Below, piece by piece: positions 5,796 to 12,399 of a DNA stretch of 12,855 nt (positions are counted from its first letter, which is position 1; each line of letters opens with the position of its first letter). The translations under genes were made by a program, and so were the position numbers. This stretch comes from an uncultured Mollicutes bacterium (GTDB taxonomy: Bacteria; Bacillota_I; Bacilli_A; RFN20; CAG-288). The notes below the pieces were generated by a model. The model was given only the letters and a program-made list of their open reading frames with translations, was not told the origin of the DNA and searched no databases. Location of the stretch: the NCBI GenBank assembly GCA_900549915.1, contig URQF01000030.1:1-12855 (forward strand), written 5' to 3'.

Positions 5796-7816
5796 TACAG
5801 GTTAAGAATCTTAGCATCTCCTTTGGACAGCGTGTCTTATTCTCCTCTGTTTCCTTTACGATCGGAAACGGTCTCTTTCAGCTGAAAGGAGATAGCGGGA
5901 AAGGAAAGACGACTCTCAGGAACATCTTAAGGAAACAGCAGGCACAGGATTTCGGAGAGGTCCTCTATTCAGAAAGAGATCCTATCTTTTCCTATTGCGG
6001 ACCAAAATCGACGCTTCTCTCCGACTATTCTTTGGAAAAGAACCTGAAGATTCTAAAGAAACCTTATAACGAAAAGCGATTCTCGGAATTAAAAAAAGGG
6101 CTTCGCTTCCATTATCTTGATAAGCCTTTGCTCCAGCTCTCTGGAGGAGAACGGCGAAAAGCTGAGCTCCTTCTTTGCCTTTCTTACGAAGCCGATTACT
6201 ATTTCCTCGATGAGCCATTTGCTTCCTTAGACATCAAGTCTAAGGAATACTTAACAAAATTCCTGAATGAGTTTGCAGAGGACCATTCGATTATTCTGAT
6301 CAGCCATGATGTGAATCCGGATCTGATTCTCTCTGGTTCGATTGATCTCAATAATGTAGAGAAAGAAAAAAAGGAACAGACAAAGACCATCTGCAGAAGA
6401 AAAGGAACTTTCCGTCTTCTTCCTGCTTTTCTCAGTGACCGGAAAAACAACCGCTTATCGAATTTTATCTGCATGTTGCTTGGCCTTTTAAGTTTTGTTG
6501 CCTTTGCTTTCGGTGTTGCTTTTACCCAGACAAAGACAGACTCTCAGGAGGCTAGGATAGCAAGGAAAGCAGATCCTTTTTCTGCCCATTATCTGAATCC
6601 TAACCATGTTGACTCTCTCCCTTCAGAGCAGGAGTTCTATTCTGTTATTTATAATCAAGGCAGGACAAAACTGACTTTAGGCCGGATAAACGGAGGAGGA
6701 AGACTCTCTCTCTTTGGATGCCTTAATGAAGGTGAAGCATTCTGCTTCTATAGTCAAGGTGAGGAAAATCCGATGATCAGCCAGGAACAGACGCTTTCTG
6801 CTTATGGAAAATCTTATTCAGTTAAAGTGATGCAGAGAGAAAATCTCTCTTCTCTTTCTCTTCCGGATAGTTTAGAGAGGAGAGAACTGCAGGATGGCAA
6901 GAAGGAGGGACAGTATCTTTTCTGTTCTAAGTCTTTTGTTGAACAGGTGATTGTCCATCTCGGAGAGGAAATCGAATTTTCTTCCGATTCGATTTCTCTC
7001 TATCCGCTGTCTTCTGTTGGGTATAATACCTATTCTGACCTCCTGACTAGGACGGATAAGGAAAAGACAACCTGTATTATTGAAGATACAGAAGAACCGC
7101 TTCTAGCTGTTCCGGGGAAGAGAAAAGGAGACCAGGTTTCTCTTTCTGACAAGAGCAAATGCTATGTTACAGCAGAATGCAATGATGGGAGGGTTCATCT
7201 CTCGACAACAAGGTATAAGCTTTTCTCTCGTATTCATGACGCCTATCAGGAAGGAGATATTTCCCTTCTGATCCAGGATAAAGACTTTGCTAGTCTTGCT
7301 AAATACAGCAAAGAACTTAAGGGAGAGGACCTGATTTTCAATGCGAACTTCGATTTTTTTCCTATTCTCTGCTACATCATCTCGGGCTCTTTTATTCTAG
7401 GGGAGCTGATCTATTGCCAAGTTTCCTACTCCGGAAGGAAAAGATGGTGTGGTTCCCTTTCCCATCTTTATCAGAACCATAATTTCTCGTCTCTCTCCAT
7501 GCGGCTTGGAATTCTCTTTAGCAAGGTCGTGAACTTTCTTCCTAACCTTATTCTCTCTTTTATTCTTTATTTTGTCCTTTGTCTTCCTGTTGCCAATTAC
7601 AAAGGAAGGATAATGGTCTATAGTTATAGACAGCCTGGTTTCTATTACTACTCAAAAGAACCGAGGAATAATTACTATGATTCCCTTACCCACCCTGTTT
7701 CTTTTGAAACCTATCTTCCTTATATCTTCTTCCTGTTCATCCTTTTTGCTCTTCTCCTTCTGATTCAGTGGCTATTCTTAGCTGTTCCTGCTAAGGAAAA
7801 AGCAAAGAAGAAATAG
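5792..7816 (+). CDS. MacB-like ABC transporter C, divergent ATPase-permease fusion
   Basis: This 674-aa protein has the same plan as the two upstream transporters but low sequence similarity. ATPase motifs are Walker A GDSGKGKTT (33-41), signature LSGGE (116-120), Walker B YYFLDE (136-141), D-loop ASLD (144-147) and H-loop His172. Where the Q-loop glutamine is expected the sequence reads SYCGPKS (67-73), with no Gln, so coupling of this ATPase to its membrane part may be altered. TM1 is about 223-244, followed by an external domain of about 275 residues, then TMs about 520-542, 578-602 and 641-665, and a lysine-rich tail. The start is fixed by the ATGA overlap with the TGA of transporter B; GAGGA (5772-5776) is too far for ideal initiation, so coupling is likely. 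No secreted partner follows. It could be a heterodimer partner of A or B, an immunity/export pump, or an independent transporter. Confidence 0.85.
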   Translation: MIQVKNLSISFGQRVLFSSVSFTIGNGLFQLKGDSGKGKTTLRNILRKQQAQDFGEVLYSERDPIFSYCGPKSTLLSDYSLEKNLKILKKPYNEKRFSELKKGLRFHYLDKPLLQLSGGERRKAELLLCLSYEADYYFLDEPFASLDIKSKEYLTKFLNEFAEDHSIILISHDVNPDLILSGSIDLNNVEKEKKEQTKTICRRKGTFRLLPAFLSDRKNNRLSNFICMLLGLLSFVAFAFGVAFTQTKTDSQEARIARKADPFSAHYLNPNHVDSLPSEQEFYSVIYNQGRTKLTLGRINGGGRLSLFGCLNEGEAFCFYSQGEENPMISQEQTLSAYGKSYSVKVMQRENLSSLSLPDSLERRELQDGKKEGQYLFCSKSFVEQVIVHLGEEIEFSSDSISLYPLSSVGYNTYSDLLTRTDKEKTTCIIEDTEEPLLAVPGKRKGDQVSLSDKSKCYVTAECNDGRVHLSTTRYKLFSRIHDAYQEGDISLLIQDKDFASLAKYSKELKGEDLIFNANFDFFPILCYIISGSFILGELIYCQVSYSGRKRWCGSLSHLYQNHNFSSLSMRLGILFSKVVNFLPNLILSFILYFVLCLPVANYKGRIMVYSYRQPGFYYYSKEPRNNYYDSLTHPVSFETYLPYIFFLFILFALLLLIQWLFLAVPAKEKAKKK

Positions 7817-7861
7817 AAGGCTATCTATTTGTATAAGTAGTAGAATAATATCAGTACCTGA

Positions 7862-7883
7862 TTTCTGTCAGAAAAGACAGAAA
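7862..7883. repeat. 8-bp perfect inverted repeat in the leader of the zinc-ribbon gene
   Basis: TTTCTGTC (7862-7869) and GACAGAAA (7876-7883) form an 8-bp stem with a 6-base loop, 46 bases downstream of transporter C. No T-run follows on either strand, so a classical terminator is not supported. It could be an mRNA 3'-end structure, a leader hairpin or an operator. I find no clear promoter with correct spacing in 7817-7915. Confidence 0.45.
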
Positions 7884-7902
7884 GGGTAATGGGTTGATCA
7901 AT

Positions 7903-7908
7903 AGGAGG
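7903..7908 (+). promoter_or_regulatory. Consensus ribosome binding site of the zinc-ribbon/TM2 gene
   Basis: A perfect AGGAGG sits seven bases before the ATG at 7916. It fixes the start of the frameshifted gene and shows that translation initiation is intact. Confidence 0.8.
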
Positions 7909-7915
7909 AAAAACA

Positions 7916-8256
7916 ATGTTTTGTAAGAAATGCGGAAAAGAGATTCCGGATGGTGCTCAGTTCTGTCCCTATTGCGGAGCAGATCAAAACTATAAGGAAG
8001 TCTATACAAGGAAGAAAGTCGATTATAATGCGAGCAAGTACTCCCGGACTCTCGCATTGATTTTTGCTTGTATCGGTTTTGTCGCTATCGGTGGTATTCT
8101 CATCGTTTCTATGTTGGTAAAATCGGAACCGGAGTCATCTGGCTTCTTACGGGAGGCCTCTTCGGACTTGGAACTCTTATCGATGTCATCTGTATTGCGA
8201 GTGGAACTTTCACAGATGCGGATGGCAAAGCTATTACCAACTGGGACTGGAATTAA
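7916..8256 (+). pseudogene. Zinc-ribbon + TM2-domain membrane protein, frameshifted
   Basis: The N-terminal frame gives a zinc ribbon with Cys3, Cys6, Cys17 and Cys20, a basic linker, and the first TM2 helix (LALIFACIGFVAIGG). At about 8099-8101 the reading must slip back one base. From 8101 the other frame continues with HRFYVGKIGTGVIWLL, a glycine-rich second helix and a TAA at 8254-8256. HRFY-x-GK after helix 1 is the signature of the TM2 domain, and zinc ribbon plus TM2 is a familiar pairing. The repaired protein would be about 113 aa with two membrane helices. Unshifted, the first frame reads hydrophilic sequence to 8284, inside the terminator stem, which argues that it is not native. 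The break fits one lost base (for example in a CTCCAT original). I see no slippery heptamer, so a mutation or sequencing indel is likelier than programmed frameshifting. The molecular role of such proteins is not established. Confidence 0.8.
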
Positions 8257-8273
8257 ATTTTCACACACATCAG

Positions 8274-8313
8274 ACACCCTTTGAAATAAAATAAATCCAG
8301 AGGGTGTTTTTTT
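8274..8313 (+). terminator. Rho-independent terminator overlapping the sirtuin ribosome site
   Basis: ACACCCTTTG (8274-8283) pairs with CAGAGGGTGT (8298-8307), giving a 10-bp stem with one G-T wobble and a 14-base loop, followed by a run of seven T (8307-8313). It ends 18 bases after the TM2 reading frame begins it and directly touches the ATG of the next gene at 8314. The 3' arm contains AGAGGG (8299-8304), the only ribosome-binding-like sequence for that gene, so the structure would both end transcription and mask translation. Confidence 0.85.
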
Positions 8314-9051
8314 ATGACAAAACTTGAACAGGATAGTCAGATTCTTCAATCCCTGATGGATGAATCCAAGAAAATTGTCTTCTTCGGAGGCGCTGGAGTA
8401 GCGACAGAGTCTGGTATACCAGATTTCCGCTCTCAGGATGGGCTCTATAATCAGAAATACAAGTATCCACCGGAAACCATTATTTCTGCCCCGTTCTTTG
8501 AAAATAATCCAGAGGAGTTCTATCGGTTCTATAAAGAAAAGAGGCTGCTCCTAGATAAGAAACCAAATGCCTGTCACTACTTTCTTGCAAAACTGGAAGC
8601 CAAGGGAAAGCTTAGTGCAATCGTGACTCAGAACATTGATGGACTTCATCAGAGGGCGGGTAGCAAAGAAGTCATTGAACTTCATGGATCGATTCATCGG
8701 AACTACTGCAGGGATTGTGGAAGATTCTATTCCGGGGAGTTTGTGAAAGAATCCAAGGAAAGGGTTCCGCATTGTCCTCATTGCGGAGGCATTATCAAAC
8801 CTGATGTTGTCCTTTATGGAGAATGCCTGGATGAAAATGTCCTAACAAGAGCTAGGATTAAAATGGAAGAAGCGGACTTAAGGATTATTGCTGGTACTTC
8901 CCTGGTTGTTTATCCAGCTGCTGGATTGGTTTCTTATTTCCAAGGGAAGCATTTGGTGCTGATCAACAAAGACGAAAAAGCCCCTTCTGCTGGTGCGGAT
9001 GTTGTTATTCACGAAAAGGTCGGAGAATTATTCTCCTTATTACATGTATGA
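8314..9051 (+). CDS. Sir2-family NAD-dependent protein deacylase (sirtuin)
   Basis: This 245-aa protein is of typical bacterial sirtuin length. It removes acyl groups from protein lysines, consuming NAD+ and releasing nicotinamide and O-acyl-ADP-ribose, in the cytoplasm. Visible motifs are the NAD-binding GAGVATESGIPDFR (26-39), TQNIDGLH (105-112), the catalytic His in ELHGS (His124), zinc ligands Cys132/135 and Cys154/157, KPDVVLYGE (162-170), GTSL (194-197) and the INKD nucleotide-binding stretch. It resembles CobB/SrtN-type deacetylases; substrate preference cannot be read from the sequence. The ATG follows directly after a terminator T-run, and the only ribosome-binding-like sequence, AGAGGG, lies in that terminator's 3' arm. 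Its TGA overlaps the next gene's ATG, so the two are probably co-translated. Confidence 0.95.
   Translation: MTKLEQDSQILQSLMDESKKIVFFGGAGVATESGIPDFRSQDGLYNQKYKYPPETIISAPFFENNPEEFYRFYKEKRLLLDKKPNACHYFLAKLEAKGKLSAIVTQNIDGLHQRAGSKEVIELHGSIHRNYCRDCGRFYSGEFVKESKERVPHCPHCGGIIKPDVVLYGECLDENVLTRARIKMEEADLRIIAGTSLVVYPAAGLVSYFQGKHLVLINKDEKAPSAGADVVIHEKVGELFSLLHV
9022..9036. repeat. 15-base palindrome at the end of the sirtuin gene
   Basis: GGAGAAT (9022-9028), a central T, and ATTCTCC (9030-9036) form a perfect odd palindrome 11 bases before the next start codon at 9048. Its GGAG is the nearest ribosome-binding-like motif but is too far (22 bases) for normal use. It encodes sirtuin residues, so chance is possible. 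Confidence 0.4.
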
Positions 9052-9857
9052 AAACTGAAAAAACAATTTTAGAAGGAATAAAGAAGGTACAGAATCCGGA
9101 AACTGGATTCTATTGTGGTTCTGCTGTTTATCTTAGGCTGTTTCCTTTGATTTCGCTTAGGAAAGAAGAAACGAAAGAGAAAGATTCTCTTTATCCAGAA
9201 GAAGAGAAGTCTCTTCTCTTATTATTTGAAAAAGACCCTGTTATCTTTTCTAGGACAAAAGAAAAAGACGGAGAAAAGATCCCTTGGGATGATAGGGCTG
9301 ACTTCTTTCATGAACAGGCAGTGTTTTTCTCTGAATTCCGGAACAGGGTGGAATCGATTCCTTTTTCTTTCCGGAGTGAAAGCAGGAATAAGATTCTTGT
9401 CTCTTCTTTTGATATTCTTGCAGAAGAAGCAAGAGAAAACCTTTCTGTCTTTTTTGATTATGAGGAAGCTAGTGATGAATTCAAGCAAGCTGGCGTATCT
9501 GTTCTCCGAGAGATAGAAGGCCGATGCCTTCCCTATCCTCCTAGAAAGAAAATCAAACTGACAGAAGAACAGGTGGAAGAAAGGAAGCTTTCTGCGTTAA
9601 TCCCTGCGGCCCTGCTTTGGAAACTGATTAAACGAAAACAGGCGGGAAAGAAACCTTTTCGTTCTTCTTTTGAAGCCGATAAGAAAGAAGAGGAGATACA
9701 GAATGCTATCTGGAACGGAATCAATAAGAAGGACTGCCTTGCTATTTCTGATATTGCGAAAGAGGCAGGACAAGAGATTCTTAACGTTGGGTTCCAGAAA
9801 GATTTTGTGTTTGTTTCTTCTGTCTTAGAAGCACTCTCCGAAATACTTCCGGAATAG
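9048..9857 (+). CDS. Unknown cytoplasmic protein coupled to the sirtuin
   Basis: This 269-aa protein is highly charged (many Lys, Glu and Arg), without a signal peptide or clear membrane helix. The only hydrophobic run, ALIPAALLWKLI near residue 190, is short and flanked by lysines. The C-terminal third looks helical. I recognise no family or catalytic motif. The start is set by the 4-bp ATGA overlap with the sirtuin stop, with no separate ribosome site close by, so expression by translational coupling is likely. Its length and coding-like composition support a real gene. A role connected with the sirtuin, as substrate or accessory factor, is only suggested by position. Confidence 0.75.
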   Translation: MKTEKTILEGIKKVQNPETGFYCGSAVYLRLFPLISLRKEETKEKDSLYPEEEKSLLLLFEKDPVIFSRTKEKDGEKIPWDDRADFFHEQAVFFSEFRNRVESIPFSFRSESRNKILVSSFDILAEEARENLSVFFDYEEASDEFKQAGVSVLREIEGRCLPYPPRKKIKLTEEQVEERKLSALIPAALLWKLIKRKQAGKKPFRSSFEADKKEEEIQNAIWNGINKKDCLAISDIAKEAGQEILNVGFQKDFVFVSSVLEALSEILPE

Positions 9858-9871
9858 ACGAAATAACTAGG

Positions 9872-9898
9872 CTGAATCTTATTCAGAATGCCTATAAT
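9872..9898 (+). promoter_or_regulatory. Promoter with palindromic candidate operator for the CMD-family gene
   Basis: A consensus TATAAT lies at 9893-9898. CTGAAT (9872-9877) could act as a poor -35 at 15-bp spacing. CTGAAT (9872-9877) and ATTCAG (9881-9886) form a perfect inverted repeat with a CTT centre, placed exactly between the two promoter elements as an operator would be. The predicted transcript start near 9905 is followed by AAGGAG at 9913-9918. The palindrome may instead be a chance hairpin after the previous gene; no T-run follows it. Confidence 0.45.
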
Positions 9899-9929
9899 GG
9901 ACATAGTTATTCAAGGAGAAAAGAAAAGG

Positions 9930-10262
9930 ATGAAAAAGAAAATCGTTCAGACGGCAGGACGGAAATCGTTAGGGCAGTTTGCTCCAGAATTTGCACATTA
10001 TAACGATGATGTCCTGTTCGGAGAAGACTGGAACAACGAGGATATTGATTTAAAGACTCGTTGCATCATCACTGTTGTTGCTCTGATGGCTTCTGGTATC
10101 ACAGACAGTTCCTTAAAGTATCATCTGATGAATGCAAAGGAGCATGGCGTTACACAGAAAGAAATGGCTGCTATTATTACTCACTGTGCTTTCTATGTCG
10201 GATGGCCAAAGGCCTGGGCAGTCTTTAACAGGGCAAAAGAAGTCTATTCGGAAGAAAAATAA
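9930..10262 (+). CDS. Carboxymuconolactone decarboxylase (CMD/AhpD-like) family protein
   Basis: This 110-aa single-domain protein matches the small CMD family. It has a conserved helix RCIITVVALMASG (about 47-59), then SSLKYHLMNAKEHGVTQKEM, and the family C-terminal motif ITHCAFYVGWPKAWAVFNRA (about 82-101). Family members include gamma-carboxymuconolactone decarboxylases and AhpD-like peroxidase partners. The AhpD CxxC pair is absent (single Cys in RCII and in THCAF), so a thiol-disulfide AhpD role is unlikely and the substrate is unknown. The start at 9930 is preferred over the in-frame ATG at 9888 because AAGGAG (9913-9918) precedes it, and 9888 lies inside the promoter. It is likely a single-gene unit. 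Confidence 0.88.
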   Translation: MKKKIVQTAGRKSLGQFAPEFAHYNDDVLFGEDWNNEDIDLKTRCIITVVALMASGITDSSLKYHLMNAKEHGVTQKEMAAIITHCAFYVGWPKAWAVFNRAKEVYSEEK

Positions 10263-10303
10263 ATTTTTCTGTAATTTCGATTCGCTTAAGACTGATATTA
10301 GGT

Positions 10304-10343
10304 AGAAAGGAGAACTATCGCTTCTGCTTCCTCTTTCTTTTTT
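10304..10343 (+). terminator. Possible weak intrinsic terminator after the CMD-family gene
   Basis: AGAAAGGAG (10304-10312) can pair with CTCTTTCT (10331-10338) with one bulged G, leaving an 18-base loop, and is followed by a T-run (10338-10343). The AT-rich stem makes it weak. In the 140-bp gap 10263-10402 this and the promoter below are the only structures I can see. Confidence 0.4.
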
Positions 10344-10375
10344 GGAATTGTAAAAACGAATCTTTGATAGGTGAA

Positions 10376-10394
10376 TGGTATAATAAACAAGGAG
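10376..10394 (+). promoter_or_regulatory. Extended -10 promoter and ribosome site of the M6 protease operon
   Basis: TGGTATAAT (10376-10384) is a full extended -10 element. No -35 at correct spacing is visible, as is usual for this class. AAGGAG (10389-10394) lies eight bases before the ATG at 10403. Transcription would begin near 10391, inside or beside the ribosome site, giving a leader of only about 12 bases unless another promoter is used. Confidence 0.55.
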
Positions 10395-10402
10395 ATATCT
10401 TT

Positions 10403-10747
10403 ATGGCAAAAAATTACCCAGAATGGTCCGATCGTAAGATCCTTATCGATAGGCAGAATCGCTTTGCAACCTGCTATCAGAATGATGATGGCTCAATCTT
10501 TTATATTGAACCTCAGTACTATACTTATTTACAGGGCTATAGAAGGCATCGCCCGGAACGTTATCCAGAGATGCTGAAAAAGAGGGACGAAGTGGTTCGC
10601 AAGAACAGAAAAGTTGTTTTCGTTGGAATGGAAGACAACCCTCTTGTTGAAACAGAAGGAGCTATTTATCTGACGGCAGAAGACATTGCCAATCTGATTG
10701 GCTGTTTGATTCAGCCGGAAAGCCGTGGCTCTGATTACGGAGATTAA
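10403..10747 (+). CDS. Unknown 114-aa soluble protein, first gene of the protease operon
   Basis: This small soluble protein lacks a signal peptide or membrane helix. It is rich in Tyr, Arg and Lys in the middle (YYTYLQGYRRHRPERYPE) and has a helical C-terminal segment (LTAEDIANLIGCLIQPE). I do not recognise the family. The ATG at 10403 has AAGGAG eight bases upstream; an upstream in-frame TTG (10364) overlaps the promoter and is rejected. The stop is three bases before the M6 protease gene, whose ribosome site GGAG (10739-10742) lies inside this gene, so the two are probably one operon. Confidence 0.75.
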   Translation: MAKNYPEWSDRKILIDRQNRFATCYQNDDGSIFYIEPQYYTYLQGYRRHRPERYPEMLKKRDEVVRKNRKVVFVGMEDNPLVETEGAIYLTAEDIANLIGCLIQPESRGSDYGD

Positions 10748-10750
10748 TCC

Positions 10751-12397
10751 ATGAAGAAAAAGGCATTATCTCTCTTATCGGTCCTTGCTGTAACCTGCAC
10801 TCTTTCTTCTTGTCTTTTCATTCGGCATCCTAATATTTTCATCAGCAGAAACGATAACTCCTCCCACGCCCCGTCTGGTAAGGATATTGCCTATAAGACA
10901 CCGAATTATACTAGTGAGTATTCTACTGACAATAGGACACTCGATAATATCGGCATTGGAAGGGGATATCGTTATTTACCATCCAGTGGGAATCGGAAAA
11001 TCCTGGTTGTTCCAATTGATACTACAGACCATGAATTCACATCCAAACAGGTTCAGAATATCAAGACTGCCTTCTTTGGAACATCGGAGGAGAACGGATG
11101 GGAATCTGTAGCGAGCTTTTACGAGAAATCAAGCTATGGAAAACTGCACATCACTGGAGAAGTCACACCGGTTGTTCACACGAATAAGACATCATCAGAG
11201 CTCTCTGCTACTGCAAAAACATATTTAAATAATAATAAGCAATGGACGGACTATCTTTTAGAAGACATTCTTTCTACGCTTGTTAAGAACGGATATGATT
11301 TGAGCGAGTATGATACCAATGATGATGGTTATCTTGATGCTATCTGGATGGTCTATTCCGTTCCTTATGATCAGTCCAGTGATCTTTACTGGGCATATAC
11401 AACCTGGGTCGATGACACATCCGCTAATAAATTCAGCGGAAAGAAAGCCTGCCTTTATTCTTGGGCATCCTATGGCTTTATTAATCAGAACTATGGCTTG
11501 AACGACTTTAGGAATCCTTATGTCGACAGTCATACCTATATCCATGAGACTGGACATAGGCTTGGTTTAGATGATTACTATTCTTATGACTATAGGAAAA
11601 AGAACTCGGATGGAACCACGAATTATGACACTCCTATCGGCGGCCTTGATAGGATGGACAGGAATATCCTTGACCATGATGTTTTCTCTAAATATCTGCT
11701 TGGATGGAATAAGCCCCGTGTTGTTACGAAGGATTACCTTTCTGCCAACAATAATACGCTGACTCTTAATGCCTATCAGAATAACGGAGATGCTCTCCTG
11801 ATTCCGATTTATAAAGACGGAAGCAGGGATTACAACGGCACTCCGTTTGATGAATATCTGCTTTTGGAGTACTACACTCCGACCAATCTGAACCAAATGG
11901 ATGCGAATACTCAGTACTATACGGCTCCGAAAGGATTCTCTCAGAATGGAGTCCTTTGCTTCCATGTTGATGCACGAATCGGAAAACTTATTCCAAATAA
12001 GGATGGCTCTCCTATCTGGAATGAGGAAGTCTATGACAAGATTCAGAAACCGAATTCGGATTGGGGACGTCGGTATCTTTATACTTTCCTCTACTCCAAC
12101 ACTTTCAGCTATTCTTATGATCAAAGCCGTGATGATTCCTCTTTGCACTATTATCGGGGAAGACTGATTTCCTTAAGGCCTGCCAATGGACAGAGAATCA
12201 ATGGAAGAGCTGTCCGTGTCGGTAATACGATTAAGTATGATTATGCAGACAACACGTCTCTATTTACTTCTATCAACAAAAGCTTTGAAGCAAACTATTC
12301 TGACTTTGCCTTTGATGATGGAACCAAGGCTTCCTATTCTTTCCAGGTGGTATCGACTTCAACAAGTAGCTGCAATATCGAGTTTACGGAGCTTTAG
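10751..12397 (+). CDS. M6-like zinc metalloprotease lipoprotein (immune inhibitor A-type)
   Basis: This 548-aa secreted protease has a lipoprotein signal peptide with lipobox LSSC (Cys21), so it should be tethered to the outer face of the membrane. The catalytic zinc motif HETGHRLGLDD starts at His265. His265, His269 and Asp275 are the expected zinc ligands (HExxHxxGxxD), with Glu266 as the general base, which fits the M6 clan member type. Upstream, a segment starting YRYLPSSGNRKILVVPID begins the protease domain, and DTNDDGYLD (188-196) looks like an EF-hand-type calcium loop. The C-terminal 250 residues (many Asn, Tyr and Asp) are probably beta-rich and not recognised. GGAG lies eight bases before the start. 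M6 enzymes cleave extracellular proteins; the target here is unknown. The neighbouring small proteins could be inhibitors, regulators or unrelated. Confidence 0.9.
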   Translation: MKKKALSLLSVLAVTCTLSSCLFIRHPNIFISRNDNSSHAPSGKDIAYKTPNYTSEYSTDNRTLDNIGIGRGYRYLPSSGNRKILVVPIDTTDHEFTSKQVQNIKTAFFGTSEENGWESVASFYEKSSYGKLHITGEVTPVVHTNKTSSELSATAKTYLNNNKQWTDYLLEDILSTLVKNGYDLSEYDTNDDGYLDAIWMVYSVPYDQSSDLYWAYTTWVDDTSANKFSGKKACLYSWASYGFINQNYGLNDFRNPYVDSHTYIHETGHRLGLDDYYSYDYRKKNSDGTTNYDTPIGGLDRMDRNILDHDVFSKYLLGWNKPRVVTKDYLSANNNTLTLNAYQNNGDALLIPIYKDGSRDYNGTPFDEYLLLEYYTPTNLNQMDANTQYYTAPKGFSQNGVLCFHVDARIGKLIPNKDGSPIWNEEVYDKIQKPNSDWGRRYLYTFLYSNTFSYSYDQSRDDSSLHYYRGRLISLRPANGQRINGRAVRVGNTIKYDYADNTSLFTSINKSFEANYSDFAFDDGTKASYSFQVVSTSTSSCNIEFTEL

Positions 12398-12399
12398 AC

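Noticed and set aside
7862..7883. Intrinsic terminator for the transporter cluster
   Set aside because: The inverted repeat is good, but there is no T-run on either strand. Reported only as an inverted repeat.
8096..8101. Programmed -1 frameshifting in the TM2 gene
   Set aside because: No X-XXY-YYZ slippery heptamer or downstream pseudoknot is apparent near the junction. A mutation or read error is simpler.
9888..9929. ATG at 9888 as start of the CMD-family gene
   Set aside because: It falls within the TATAAT promoter region, and AAGGAG lies just upstream of the later ATG at 9930.
11567..12148. Long minus-strand open frame (193 codons) inside the protease gene
   Set aside because: It lies opposite a well-supported M6 protease and has an isoleucine/arginine-rich composition typical of an antisense shadow. 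No ribosome site was seen.
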